The notes under the pieces were generated by a model. That model was not told the DNA's origin, ran no database searches, and worked only from the letters and a program-made list of their open reading frames with translations. A DNA stretch of 64,000 nucleotides from an uncultured Clostridia bacterium. GTDB taxonomy: Bacteria > Bacillota > Clostridia > Oscillospirales > CAG-382. Shown here one piece after another: positions 1 to 10,000 of this stretch; position 1 is the stretch's first letter; each line of letters begins with the position of its first letter. The stretch is taken from assembly GCA_947630765.1 (NCBI GenBank), contig CANRIX010000011.1:18308-82307 (forward strand), read 5' to 3'. The position numbers and the translations under genes were made by a program.

Positions 1-1
1 G

Positions 2-826
2 GTGCTTGTCTACCTGTTCGCGTGGAAGGAAGCCGAACCGGCGGAGCTCGCGACCCAGCTGGGCGTCACCCCGGCGGAAGCGGAGTCCGCGCTGGCGTTC
101 TGGCGCGGTGCGGGGCTTCTCGAAGCGGACGACAGCGCCCCGAAGAAGCCGGTCCCGGCGAGCACGTCGCTGTTCCGCAACTACGACAGCCGCACCATCT
201 CCGAACACCTCGACGGCGACAAGAACTTCCGCGCCTGCTGCGATCTGGTCGCCGAAAAGCTCCAAAAGACCCTGACCAAGAACGACTACAGCTCCCTGCT
301 CTACCTCTGCGACTACGTCGGACTGCCGCCGGAGGTGGTCAGCGGGGTCGCCGCCTACTGCGAATCCAAGGGCAAGCGTTCGATGCAGTACCTGATGAAG
401 ACCGCCCTGAGCCTGTACGAAAACGACGGCGTGGACAGCTACGAAAAGCTGGAAGCCTACCTCACCAAGGTCGAACAGTCCAAAACCGGCGAAGCGCTGG
501 TGCGTCGGCTGTGCGGGTTCGGCGACCGGGAGCTTTCGCCGCGTGAAAAGGAATTTCTGGACCGCTGGTTCGTCGAATGGGCGCTGCGGCAGGATCTGGT
601 CCGCTTCGCCTACGAAAAGACCGTCGACGCCATCGGCAGACCCAGCCTGTCCTACATGAACGCCCTGCTCAAACGCTGGTACGAATCGGGGTTCCTGACC
701 CCGCAGGACGTCGAAGCCAAGGACCGCAAGGCGGACGGTGCGACCGCTTCCTCCGTCGCCGGATACCCGGACGCGGACGAATTCTTCGAGGCGGCGCTGA
801 AAGCCGGATTTGAAACCACGGATTGA
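2..826 (+). CDS. DnaD domain protein (5' end may lie outside the window)
   Basis: Primosome-type DNA-binding protein of the DnaD/DnaB_2 family, which in Firmicutes helps load the replicative helicase. The first visible codon is GTG at the window edge, so the true start may be upstream. The N-terminal part (about residues 1-45) looks like a winged-helix: it has an ELATQLGVTPAEAESALAFW stretch. The C-terminal domain holds the typical DnaB_2 motif around residues 200-235, with a GRPSLSYMNALLKRWYESG run. The gene lies 25 bp upstream of a DnaC-like helicase-loader gene on the same strand, which fits a joint role in replication restart or initiation. Family assignment is good; which DnaD paralogue it is cannot be told. 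Confidence 0.82.
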   Translation: MLVYLFAWKEAEPAELATQLGVTPAEAESALAFWRGAGLLEADDSAPKKPVPASTSLFRNYDSRTISEHLDGDKNFRACCDLVAEKLQKTLTKNDYSSLLYLCDYVGLPPEVVSGVAAYCESKGKRSMQYLMKTALSLYENDGVDSYEKLEAYLTKVEQSKTGEALVRRLCGFGDRELSPREKEFLDRWFVEWALRQDLVRFAYEKTVDAIGRPSLSYMNALLKRWYESGFLTPQDVEAKDRKADGATASSVAGYPDADEFFEAALKAGFETTD

Positions 827-851
827 ATCCTAAAAACCACGGGAGGTCCCC

Positions 852-1796
852 ATGAAAGTCATCGAAGCGCTCCGCAAAAAGGACGAGCAGCGGGCGGACG
901 CGGAAGCCGCCGCACGCCGGCGCACCGAGGAGCTGTACGTCGCCCTGCCCGCCCTGCAGGCGCTGGACGCGAAACTCGCTTCCCACGGTCCCGCCATCGC
1001 GAAGCTGGTATTCACGAAGGACCGCGAGGGGCTCGCCCGGCTGGAAGCCGAGAACCGCGACCTGCAGGAGCAGCGCAGACAGCTGCTGACCCGAAACGGC
1101 TACCGCCCGGACGAGGACGCGCCGGTCTACCGCTGCGCCGTCTGCCGCGACCGGGGGGAAGTGAACGGGTCGCTCTGCGCCTGCGTGCGGGAACTGGTCG
1201 CCGTCGACCGCTATACGTCGACCGGGCTCGGCAAGGGGCTGCTCGGCAAGACGTTCGACAACTTCTCCCTGCGCTACTATACCGGCGAGGACCGCACGCA
1301 TATGGAAGCGCTGCTTTCCATCTGCCGCAAATACGCTGAAACGTTCGGCGAGGATTCCCGCAGCCTGCTGTTCCTCGGCGGCACGGGGCTGGGCAAGACC
1401 CATCTGTCCGCCGCGATCGCCGGGGAAGTCGCGAAACAGGGCTGGGACGTGCTGTACGAGACCTCGCAGAAGCTGTTCGACCGCTACGAAACCGCCCGGT
1501 TTTCGCAAGGGTCGGACGAGCGGATCGAACGGTACGAGTCCTGCGACCTGCTCGTCGTGGACGACCTCGGCGCGGAGTGCGCGTCGAAGTACACGGCGGC
1601 GACCTTCTTCAACCTGCTCAACACCCGCCTGATCAACGGTAAGCCGATGCTGATCAACACCAACCTCAACCGTCCGCAGCTGGAAAAGGCCTACGGCGGA
1701 CGCGTGCTGTCCCGCCTGCTCGGGGAATTCCGCGTGCTGAAGTTCGTCGGCACGGACGTGCGGATGCAGAAGATCGCCGGGGGCGCGTCCGAATGA
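852..1796 (+). CDS. dnaC: DnaC-like helicase loader / IstB-like ATP-binding protein
   Basis: AAA+ ATPase of the DnaC/DnaI group (314 aa), predicted to load the replicative helicase. A charged N-terminal helical region (about residues 1-85) is followed by a cysteine cluster of C-x2-C and C-x-C type around residues 95-110, as in Firmicutes DnaI/DnaC zinc-binding regions. The Walker A motif GGTGLGKTH is near residue 176 and Walker [11 protein letters not shown] near residue 235. A GGGAGG Shine-Dalgarno sits 5 bases before ATG. It follows the DnaD gene and overlaps rnhA by four bases (ATGA), so translation of the three is probably coupled. A transposon IstB is unlikely because no transposase is nearby. 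The symbol is by family; dnaI is an alternative name. Confidence 0.85.
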   Translation: MKVIEALRKKDEQRADAEAAARRRTEELYVALPALQALDAKLASHGPAIAKLVFTKDREGLARLEAENRDLQEQRRQLLTRNGYRPDEDAPVYRCAVCRDRGEVNGSLCACVRELVAVDRYTSTGLGKGLLGKTFDNFSLRYYTGEDRTHMEALLSICRKYAETFGEDSRSLLFLGGTGLGKTHLSAAIAGEVAKQGWDVLYETSQKLFDRYETARFSQGSDERIERYESCDLLVVDDLGAECASKYTAATFFNLLNTRLINGKPMLINTNLNRPQLEKAYGGRVLSRLLGEFRVLKFVGTDVRMQKIAGGASE

Positions 1797-2251
1797 AGTC
1801 CGTGGAGCTTTATACCGACGGCGCGTGCAGCGGGAACCCCGGCCCGGGCGGCTACGGCGCGATCCTCGTCTGCGGGAGCGCGGAACGCGAGCTTTCCGGC
1901 GGCGAACCGTCCACCACCAACAACCGCATGGAGCTGATGGCGGCGATCGTCGGGCTGGAAGCGCTGCGCGAGCCCTGCCGCGTCCTGCTGACCAGCGATT
2001 CGCGCTACCTCGTCGACGCCGTCGAAAAGCATTGGCTGGAAAACTGGGTCAAACGCGGCTGGAAAAAGGCGGACGGCAAGCCCGCGCTCAACGTCGACCT
2101 CTGGCAGCGGCTGCTCGTCCAGCTTGAACGCCACGACGTGACCTTCCGCTGGATCCGCGGTCACGCCGGTCATCCGTATAACGAGCGGTGCGACAGGCTC
2201 GCCGTCGCACAAACTTTCGGAGGGCAAACACAATCGCATCGTCAGCGCTAG
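1793..2251 (+). CDS. rnhA: Ribonuclease HI
   Basis: RNase HI (152 aa) degrades the RNA strand of RNA-DNA hybrids, for example R-loops and primers. The N-terminus [20 protein letters not shown] is diagnostic and supplies the first catalytic Asp (D9). The other acidic residues are in NRMELMAAI (Glu), TSDSRYLVD (Asp) and ERCDRLA (Asp), and the basic-protrusion segment [13 protein letters not shown] is present. The start overlaps the stop of the upstream helicase-loader gene. The last 13 or so residues (from [13 protein letters not shown]) are read from the left edge of a dispersed intergenic repeat, so the native C-terminus was probably altered when the repeat arrived. All catalytic residues lie before the repeat, so the enzyme should still be active. 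Confidence 0.93.
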   Translation: MKSVELYTDGACSGNPGPGGYGAILVCGSAERELSGGEPSTTNNRMELMAAIVGLEALREPCRVLLTSDSRYLVDAVEKHWLENWVKRGWKKADGKPALNVDLWQRLLVQLERHDVTFRWIRGHAGHPYNERCDRLAVAQTFGGQTQSHRQR

Positions 2252-2452
2252 CGACTTTGTCGCAGCGCTGCCTCGCTCTGTGTATTTCCCCCCGAATACC
2301 CCCTTTCATCGAAAAATGGCTCGGCTTGCGCCAATACTGACGCCGCCTTCGCCGGTTTTCTCTCAAGGAGTTCTGCTCCGAACACAATGTGTTCGGAGCG
2401 GGCGGCCTGCATGTCCGCCTCCGGAACGATATTTTTGTTGTATTTTTAATTG
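2214..2452 (+). repeat. Dispersed intergenic repeat, copy A
   Basis: One of five pieces of a modular repeat family in this window (others near 10515, 21395, 36190 and 38336). The left module reads ggcaaac(a/g)caatcgcatcg followed by a gcgact-ttgtcgc hairpin and ctcgctctg. The middle module, tcggcttgcgccaa-n-ctgacgccgcc, is closed by gccggttttct. The right module is the inverted repeat ctccgaacacaatgtgttcggag followed by catgtccgcc and a T-rich tail. Copy A lies in the convergent gap between rnhA and the GNAT pseudogene and provides the rnhA stop codon. Confidence 0.85.
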
Positions 2453-2466
2453 CAAAAAACCAAAAC

Positions 2467-2512
2467 AAAAATACGGCGCAAGACCGAAAAACGGTACTGC
2501 ACCGTATTTTAT
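2467..2512. terminator. Bidirectional terminator-like hairpin
   Basis: Inverted repeat aaaatacgg...ccgtatttt with an inner accg/cggt stem; A- and T-rich flanks allow termination in both directions. It lies between rnhA (+) and the GNAT pseudogene (-). Confidence 0.6.
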
Positions 2513-2537
2513 TTTCCTACGCCGAACGGAAAACGCG

Positions 2538-3103
2538 TCACAGCCGTTTCTGCATCATGTACTCGTTCACAAAGGTGCCGTCCTTCATTCGGATCGCGTC
2601 GGGTTTCACCCCGGTGATCCGAAATCCCATTTTTTCATACAGCCCTCTCGCCCTGCTGTTGCCCTCGATAAATTCGATTTCGATTTGCCGGACGTCGCCG
2701 CGTTCTTTCGCCGTCCGAATCATCTCCTCGAACATTCTGGTCCCGATCCCGAGGTTCCAATACGCCTGCAGGAGCGCGATCGCGACGGAAGCCCTGTGGC
2801 GGTCTTTCATGCCGGTACGGAACGAGATCTCGCAATTTCCCGCCAATTTCCCGTCCACAAAGCAGGCGATCATCAGCTCGTTCGGCTTGCAGCGGGCGTT
2901 GTTGATGAAAGCCCTTTCCTGTTCCAGCGTGAAATCCGCAAACTCCTCCGGGTGCCGTCCTCCGGGTGCCGCATCAAATACGCCGTTTCGCCGGACGCTT
3001 GGGTGATGAAACGGAGCATTTCCTCCGCGTCCGCCTCGCGGGGACTCCGCAGAAGCGCCTCCCGCCCGTCTTTTAACGTGAATTTTCTTTCCTCAAAAAC
3101 CAT
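2538..3103 (-). pseudogene. GNAT N-acetyltransferase, frameshifted by a 14-bp tandem duplication
   Basis: The 5' part, from ATG at 3103 with an AAAGGA site upstream, encodes an N-terminal GNAT region beginning MVFEERKFTLKDGREALLR. The 3' part, in another frame and ending at 2538, encodes the acetyl-CoA-binding half (LGIGTRMFEEMIRTA, then NSRARGLYEKMGF). The two frames meet at 2944-2971, where tcctccgggtgccg occurs twice in tandem. Removing one copy joins the halves perfectly (RHPEEFADFTLEQERAFINN), giving a normal protein of about 183 residues. As it stands the gene is broken, unless the duplication is an assembly error or a reversible slippage event. Substrate unknown. Confidence 0.88.
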
Positions 3104-3263
3104 TGTCCTTTCCCCCAAAAATCCGATTTTTTCCACGCAAAAACGGTGCAGCGAGCGCTTCGCGGGAGCTGGTGACAGCCGGGTCGCGACGGCAAAAACC
3201 GAGCGAGCACCGAACGCAACCCCCAAGGCAGGAAGGCATGACCCTTCATAAATATATCCCCCG

Positions 3264-3322
3264 AAATCGACAACGTCGATTTCGCACTGCGGGGGTGTGG
3301 GGGTTGTCACAACCCCCACCGT
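3264..3322. other. Pair of perfect inverted repeats between the GNAT pseudogene and the isomerase gene
   Basis: The 233-bp gap 3104-3336 holds two hairpins: gaaatcgac-aac-gtcgatttc and gggggttgt-cacaaccccc. They lie downstream of the isomerase gene stop (minus strand). Neither is followed by a clear T-run, so they may be processing or weak termination structures. No gene is seen. Confidence 0.45.
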
Positions 3323-3336
3323 ATCCCTCGTACCCC

Positions 3337-4110
3337 TTACGCACGCCCCTCGATCAACGCCTCCACCCGGCACGCGGCGGAGAACGCTTCGCGGGCGAAT
3401 CGGTACGGGTCGGTCGACGCGCTTTTCAGCTCCAGCGTGAGCGGAAGCGCCGGATTCGCGTCGAAGTACGGGCGCAGGCGGGAGGCGACGCGGCGGAAAT
3501 CGATGGACCCGGTGAACGGCAAAAGGTGGTCGTCCCGTTCGCCGAAATTGTCGTGCAGGTGGATCGAAACCAAGTCGTTTCCGTAGCGTTCGAGAACGCC
3601 GCGCCCGCCGTCGTAGAGGTTCTCGTGCCCGCAATCGAAGCAGAACTTCCGCGCAGGCGAGGACAGGTTCGCGAACAGGTCGGCGAGGTAGGACGTCTTG
3701 CGCAGGTTCTCGAACGCGACGGCAACCCGTAACCGCTCCGCCTCGCGGCAGATCGACGCGTACCGCGCAAGCCCTACTTCGTTGAACGCGGGCGGAAAAT
3801 CCCCGCTCGATAGATGCAGCACCACGACCGGCACGCCGCAGGCGGCCGCCCCGCGTACGCAGGCACGGAAGTAGTCCGCTCGCGCTTCCCCGACAGGCCC
3901 GTCCAGCCAGATCTCGTTGACCCCGTGGTACTCCGCGTGGACGGTTTCGACCGCAAGCCCCGCCGCCGACGCGGCGGAAACCGCACGGACCCCTTCGCCG
4001 GCAAAGCCCCACATCACGAACGTGTGCGTGAACCCGGCACGGGAAAGCGCATCGGCGCAGACGGACGGCGGGACCGACGCGTCAAACCGCAAGTTGCAGG
4101 ACTTGATCAT
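3337..4110 (-). CDS. Sugar phosphate isomerase/epimerase (AP-endonuclease-2-like TIM barrel)
   Basis: TIM-barrel protein of the xylose-isomerase-like / AP endonuclease 2 superfamily (257 aa). Typical metal-ligand positions can be seen: TVHAEYHGVNE, VVLHLSSGDF, VAFENLRKT, FCFDCGHENL and VSIHLHDNFGERDDHLLPF, the last two carrying the His and Asp/Glu ligands. The substrate cannot be told from sequence, but isomerization or epimerization of a sugar or inositol derivative is usual. The ATG overlaps the stop of the upstream class A PBP gene by four bases, so it is the last gene of that operon. A role in cell-wall metabolism is only a guess from position. Confidence 0.75.
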   Translation of the reverse strand: MIKSCNLRFDASVPPSVCADALSRAGFTHTFVMWGFAGEGVRAVSAASAAGLAVETVHAEYHGVNEIWLDGPVGEARADYFRACVRGAAACGVPVVVLHLSSGDFPPAFNEVGLARYASICREAERLRVAVAFENLRKTSYLADLFANLSSPARKFCFDCGHENLYDGGRGVLERYGNDLVSIHLHDNFGERDDHLLPFTGSIDFRRVASRLRPYFDANPALPLTLELKSASTDPYRFAREAFSAACRVEALIEGRA

Positions 4111-7016
4111 GGCGTTCCCTCACTCGACGAACCGCCCTCACCCGGCGAACCGCTGTGCAGGTGCTCGGAACAGACCCGGTTGTAGACCGTCCCGCCGCTC
4201 GACCCGGGGAACTCGTCCTCGCCGTACAGGTTGTAGTAGAACGGCACGTCCCGCACGGACGGGTAGACGTAATTCGACGGCACGTCAATATAAATATAGG
4301 AAGCGTCCGAAATGCGCACATTGCGCGCGAAGGTGCGTTCGGACTTTTCCAGCCGCCGGAAGCCGACCGTGACCAGACTGCTTTCCGGGCAGTCACATCC
4401 GGGCATGCAGATCGCCTGCGTGTTCCGATCCCACTGCACGGCAATGTGCTTGTCGCAGGTCTCCACGGGCGGGTCCGCCTTGAGGTAATAGAAATCGTCA
4501 GTCACGACAGACGCACCGCCGAGGTAATGACCGATGTCGTTCTCGCACGCGTCGGTCGCGAGCTTGCCGGAGATCGTGCAGATGCGCATCCCCGTCCCCT
4601 TCGCGTAGGCGACGGCATTCGGCTGCGCGAACGCCTTTGAATAGGGAATGCCCGCTTCCTCGTAGTATTCGTAGATCATGCGGAACGCGCTGTTCCAAAG
4701 CCCTGCGGCCGCGCCGCCCTTGGCGGTGATGGTCTTGTTGTTGTCGTAGCCGTACCAGCACGCCCCGACGAGGTCCGGCGTATAGCCGCAGAAGTAGAGG
4801 TCCTTGTTGTCGTTGGTCGTGCCGGTCTTGGCGGCGACCTCCAGACCGAACGGCTTGTAGAAGTCGATGTAGTTCCGCGCCGTACCGTTCGGGCCGGTGA
4901 TGACCTTTTCGAGAAGCTTGGTTATCATAAACGCCGTCGCTTCGGAGTAGAGCTGCTCCGGCTCCTGTCGGTTATCCAGCACGATGTTGCCCTGCGCGTC
5001 CCGCACGACCGAGTAGGTCCGCGCATGCGAGGTCAGCCCGCCGTTCGCGAAACAGGCGTACGCCTGCGTCATTTCACGCACGGTCACGCCGAACGTGAAC
5101 GACCCGAGCGACAGCGGCGAAAGCGCCGCGTCGGAGAAGGTCTTGCCGTTCGGGGCAGTGTAGTTCTGCACCAACGTCGTAAAACCGGAACGCACCATAT
5201 TGTCGAACACGTTCTGCACGCCGAGCGCCTGGCAGGTCTTGACAGCGACCGTGTTGAGCGAGCGCTGGATGGCGTTCTCCAGCGAGCTGCGGCCGGTGTA
5301 ATTCTTCGTGGCGTTGTTCGGCCAGAAGCCGGTGGCCTCGTCGTACAGCGCCGGTACGTCGTCGCACGGGCCGACGTAGTTGTACAGCCCCGTGTCCAGC
5401 GCGTAGGCGTAGACGGCGACCGGCTTGACCGACGAACCGCACTGCCGCTTGCTTTGCGTGGCGCGGTTGAGCCCGCGGCTGATCTTCTTTTCCCCACGTC
5501 CGCCGACGATGCCGAGCAGGTTCCCTGTCTTGGGGTCCATCACGCACATCGCCGACTGCGCCTGAATGCCCGTCGTGGCGGGCCAGTAGCTTTCGTCGGT
5601 GTAGACGGTTTCGAGGATGCTCTGGATCTTCGGATCGACGCAGGTGACGATCTGCAGACCGCCCGAATAGAGTTTGAGGGACGCGCTGCGCTCGTCAAGC
5701 CCATATTCCTCCATCAAATCGTCGATCACGTCGTCGATGACGGCGTCAATGTAATAGGAATGCACCTTTTCCGTGTAGACGTAGTTCTCCGAACCCTCCG
5801 CCAGCTGTAACGGAGAATCGTAGGCTTCGTCGAACTGCTCCTGCGTGATCTTCCCCTGTCGAAGCATCTCGCGCAGGACGAGGTTGCGCCGTTCGAGGTT
5901 CTGCTGGGGGTTGATCAGCGGGTCGTACTGCACCGGCGACTTGCCGATGGACGCGATTGCGGCGCACTCGTTGAGCGTCAGGTCGCTCAGCTCTTTGCCA
6001 AAGTATTCCTCAGCAGCCGCCCGAACCCCGTAGCACCCCTCTGAAAGGGAGATCGTGTTAAGGTACATTGTTAGGATCTCCGGCTTGTCGTAGGTCAATT
6101 CGACGTTGCGGGCGCGATAAATCTCCTGAATCTTTCGCTGCATGGTGTTCTGGTTATCACCCGTGACGTTCTTGATGAGCTGCTGCGTGATCGTCGAACC
6201 GCCGTACTGCGAGCCGGATGGCACGAAGAAGTTATAGACCGCCGAAAGCGTCCGCTTGGTGTCCACTCCGTGATGCTCCCAGAACCGCTGGTCCTCAATG
6301 CAGATATACGCGTCGATAAGCATTTCCGGGATGTCGTCATAGGGGACCCAAAGGCGGTTTTCGCCCGCGGACAGCCGGTCGTCCTCCATTTCGACGAGGT
6401 TGCCCGCCCGGTCCTCGTAGTAGAGCTCCGTCGTCAGAGAGGATTCGTATTGGAGGTTTTCCAACTCCGGCACGTCGTCGTCGGAAAATTCCTGCAGATA
6501 GGCCATGAAACTGATGCCCACCACGGCGCCGACAATGACCCCGACGAGCAGAACCGTGAACACGACGCTGAGCGTATAGGTGACCGCCTTGCGCAGGATA
6601 AACAGCAGAGTCTTTCCCGAGTACTTCCCGATTTTTCCCACGACCCGAAGCGCTTTCCTGCTCTTTTCGCCGTTTTTGTCGGCGTCGGACGCGCCGTTCG
6701 GGTCCGATTCGTCCCCGCCGTCGTCCGGGAACAGTCCGCCCGCGACCCGGGTCTTGCCGTTCGCGTCGCCGATCCTGCCGTCGGGCACGTCAAAAAGGCG
6801 CGTTTCGCCGCCGTTCGGACTGCCGCCCGTCGGGGCAAGGGGGTCGTCGAAAACCCCTTCCTCTTTTTCCTCATTCGGACTGCCGTCCGACGGGACGAGG
6901 AGGTCGTCGAAGAGCCCTTCCTCTTTTTCCTCATTCGGACCGCCGTCCGACGGGACGAGAAGGTCGTCAAAAAATTCTTTTTCTTTTTCCTCGCGGGAAC
7001 CGTTCTCCTTCTCCAT
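4107..7016 (-). CDS. Class A penicillin-binding protein (transglycosylase/transpeptidase)
   Basis: Bifunctional PBP1A-type peptidoglycan synthase (969 aa). A cytoplasmic N-terminus rich in Asp/Glu contains about three copies of an approximately 22-residue repeat (core FDDLLVPSDGGPNEEKEEG) in residues 12-75. One membrane segment follows near residues 135-165. The transglycosylase signature EDQRFWEHHGVD is near residue 242. The transpeptidase motifs are SSVKP (S near 526), SLN near 587 and KTGTT near 728. The C-terminal 150 residues are Cys-containing and end in a Ser/Gly-rich tail. It lies 21 bp after dnaE and overlaps the sugar isomerase gene, and has a GGAG site 9 bases before ATG. Family certain; exact paralogue name not assigned. 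Confidence 0.93.
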   Translation of the reverse strand: MEKENGSREEKEKEFFDDLLVPSDGGPNEEKEEGLFDDLLVPSDGSPNEEKEEGVFDDPLAPTGGSPNGGETRLFDVPDGRIGDANGKTRVAGGLFPDDGGDESDPNGASDADKNGEKSRKALRVVGKIGKYSGKTLLFILRKAVTYTLSVVFTVLLVGVIVGAVVGISFMAYLQEFSDDDVPELENLQYESSLTTELYYEDRAGNLVEMEDDRLSAGENRLWVPYDDIPEMLIDAYICIEDQRFWEHHGVDTKRTLSAVYNFFVPSGSQYGGSTITQQLIKNVTGDNQNTMQRKIQEIYRARNVELTYDKPEILTMYLNTISLSEGCYGVRAAAEEYFGKELSDLTLNECAAIASIGKSPVQYDPLINPQQNLERRNLVLREMLRQGKITQEQFDEAYDSPLQLAEGSENYVYTEKVHSYYIDAVIDDVIDDLMEEYGLDERSASLKLYSGGLQIVTCVDPKIQSILETVYTDESYWPATTGIQAQSAMCVMDPKTGNLLGIVGGRGEKKISRGLNRATQSKRQCGSSVKPVAVYAYALDTGLYNYVGPCDDVPALYDEATGFWPNNATKNYTGRSSLENAIQRSLNTVAVKTCQALGVQNVFDNMVRSGFTTLVQNYTAPNGKTFSDAALSPLSLGSFTFGVTVREMTQAYACFANGGLTSHARTYSVVRDAQGNIVLDNRQEPEQLYSEATAFMITKLLEKVITGPNGTARNYIDFYKPFGLEVAAKTGTTNDNKDLYFCGYTPDLVGACWYGYDNNKTITAKGGAAAGLWNSAFRMIYEYYEEAGIPYSKAFAQPNAVAYAKGTGMRICTISGKLATDACENDIGHYLGGASVVTDDFYYLKADPPVETCDKHIAVQWDRNTQAICMPGCDCPESSLVTVGFRRLEKSERTFARNVRISDASYIYIDVPSNYVYPSVRDVPFYYNLYGEDEFPGSSGGTVYNRVCSEHLHSGSPGEGGSSSEGTP

Positions 7017-7037
7017 CTATTGATGCTCCATCCTTTC

Positions 7038-10000
7038 CTATGCGTTCCGTCCGCCCGCCTTCGCGTCCTTCACCGCGACGTTTTCGCCGCCGAGCAGGTT
7101 TTGCAGCATCGCGAGCAGTTCGCCGTCCAACCGGCAGAAAAGCCCCTTGACCGCCCGCAGCTTCCGCTCTTCGGCGAAGTACGCGAGCACCCGGCAGTCC
7201 CCCGGGTACTTCCGCGCCTCCGCGAGCGCCGCGTCCAGCGCCGGACGGTTCTCCGCCGTCACGCGCAGGTACAGCGACGCCGATGCGGACTTTTCCGCAT
7301 TCAGTATAGCACGCTTTCCGCCGGAAATTGTTTCCGGGTTGGAAATATTTTTCAAAATCATCTTCAATTCGGCGTTCGCCGAGGATCCGTCCCCGCCGTT
7401 TTCGCCGTTTTCGGAAAGTTCGACCGTCCCGTCGAGCAGCAGCGCCGTCCCCGGGACGAGCGCGTCCCCGAAGCGCGCATACGCCGACGGGAAAACCGTC
7501 ACGCGAACATCCCCCGTCTCGTCCTCGGCAGACAGGAACGCCATCGTCTCCCCCTTGCGGGTCTGCCGCCGTCGCAGTTCCGTCACCGCGCAGAGCAGGC
7601 GGCAGAACGCCCCGTCCCGCAGGTTGCCGCTTTCCAGTTTTTCGCGCATCTCCGAAACCGTCTGCGCCCCGGTTTTCTCCCGCAGTCCGGCGAATCGGTC
7701 GAGCGGGTGCCCCGAAAAGTAGAGCCCTGTCTGCTCCTTTTCCCCGGCAAGCTTCTCCGAAAGGGTCATTCGTTCCTCTTTCGGGAGTTCCAGATGGATC
7801 GCCACGGCTTCCTCGCCCGGCTCGTCGAACATCCCGACCTGCCCGACGAGGTTGTGCGCACGCAGGTCCGCAAGCTGCGAAAGCCCCCATTCGATCTGGC
7901 TCAACAGCCCGCCGCGACCGAACCCGAACCCGTCCAGCGCACCGGCGAGCGTCAGCGCATGGACCGACTTCGGCGGCGCGAACGCGCACACCCGGGTCAG
8001 CAGGTCCTCCGGCGAACGGAAAGGTCCTTCCGCCTCCCGCTCCTCGACCAGACGGCGGGCGAACAGGTCGCCCACCCCCTTGACGGCGGCGAGCCCGTAG
8101 CGGATGTCCCGCCCTTCGGCGGAAAATTCCGCGAGCGACCGATTGACGTCCGGCGGCAGGATGCAGATGCCGAGACCGGCGCATTCGGACGCGTATGCGC
8201 GTACCTTGTCCGTCCCCCCACCCGCGTTGAGCAGGGCGCAGAGGTAGTGCTGCGGGTAGTGCGCCTTGAGGTAGGCGGTGCGGTAGGCGAACAGGGCGTA
8301 GGCGGCCGCGTGGCTCTTGTTGAACGCGTACTTCGCGAACTCCCGCAGGGTCGAAAACAGCTCCGACGCCTTGTCCCGTGCGACGCCGTTCCGCACACAG
8401 CCGTCGAGGAACGCCTGCTCCTCCCCCTCCATCTCGTCCATCCGCTTGCTCTTCATCGCGTGGATCAGCACGTCGGCGTGCCCGAGCGTGAAGCCGGCGA
8501 GGTTGCGGCAGATCTGCATGACCTGCTCCTGGAACAGCAGGCAGCCGTAGGTTTCCCGCAGGATCGGCTCGAGTTCCGGGACGAGGTAGACCGTCTTTTC
8601 CGGGTGCGCACGGTTGCGCAGGAAGGTCTCGATCGAAAGCGACGGACCCGGTCGGTAGAGCGAGATGACCAGCATCAGATCGGCAAAGCAGGTCGGTCGG
8701 ACCCGCTGCAGAAGCCCACGCATCCCTTCGCTTTCCAATTGGAACAGCCCCAGCGAATGCCCGCTCCGCAGCAGGGCGTAAGTCTTTTCGTCGTCGGTCG
8801 GGACGTCCGCAAGCCGGAAGTCCGGGTCCTCCGCGCGGACCGCCGTTTCCGCTTCCTGCAGCACGGTCAGGTAGCGCGAACCGAGGAAATCGATCTTCAA
8901 AAGCCCGAGCAGGGCGATCTCGTCCTTCGTGTACTGCGTGACCGCCCCGGCGTCCCCGTGGGACAGCGGCACATATTCACACAACGGCTTGTCCGCGATG
9001 ACCAGCCCCGCCGGGTGGGTCATCGTGTTGCGCAAGCGGCCCTCCAGCTGCATCGCGTATCCGAACAGCGTCCGCGCCGTCTCGTCCGTCTCGCATTTTT
9101 CCCGCAGTTCGGGCAGCTTCGCGACCAGTTCCCCCAGCCGCAGGCTGTTCGTGCGGGGGATCAGGCGGAGCAGTTCGCCCACGCGGTCGCGGGGCAGTCC
9201 CATCGCGCGTCCCGCGTCCCACATCGCCTGCCGGCACGCCATGGTGCCGAACGTCAAAATCTGCGACACCCGGTCGCGCCCGTACTTCTCCGTCACGTAG
9301 GCGGTGACTTCCCCCCGCCGTTCGTCGCTGAAATCGATGTCGAAATCCGGCATATTCATGCGTTCCGGGTTCAAAAACCGCTCGAACAGCAGTCCGTGGG
9401 CAATCGGGTCGATCTCGGTGATCCCGATGCAGTACGCGACTAAACTTCCCACGCCGCTCCCCCGTCCGGGACCGACCGGGATGCCCGCCTGACGCGCGAA
9501 CCGCACGAAATCCCAGACGATCAGGAAGTAGTCCGAAAAGCCCATCTCCCGGATGGTCCGCAGTTCGGTTTCCAGCCGCTCGTCGTACGCCATCCCGCCC
9601 GGGATCGCCCCGGCGCGGACCCGTTTCGCGCACCCCTTGCGGCTGAGCCTCGCGAGGTACGCGTCCGCCCGCTCGCCGTCCGGCAAGGGGTAGACCGGCA
9701 GGTGCTCCCGCCCGAAATCGAACGCAAAACGGCATTGCTTGGCGATTTTCACGGTGTTGTCGACGGCTTCGGGCAGGTCGCGGAACGCCTCGCGCATCTC
9801 GTCCTCCGTCCGCAGGTACCGCGAAAACCCTTCTGCCCCCGGGCGGTCCTGCAGCGTGACGCCCTCGCGGATCGCGGAAAGCAGCCGCTGTACGTCCGCT
9901 TCCGCCGCACGCAGGTAGAGCACATCGTTGGTCGCGACCGGCGGGACGCCGGCTTCCCGCAGCAGCCGCAAAAGCCCCTCGCCGGACGCCGCGTCCCCGC

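Noticed and set aside
7017..7037. Four-codon upstream reading frame (ATG GAG CAT CAA TAG) before the PBP gene
   Set aside because: Too short and probably the result of the GGAG ribosome site containing ATGG; no evidence of control.
6270..9443. Very long plus-strand open frame (over 1000 codons) opposite dnaE and the PBP gene
   Set aside because: It is antisense to two genes with clear motifs, has Arg/His/Pro-biased composition expected from the complement of a high-GC gene, and no domain.
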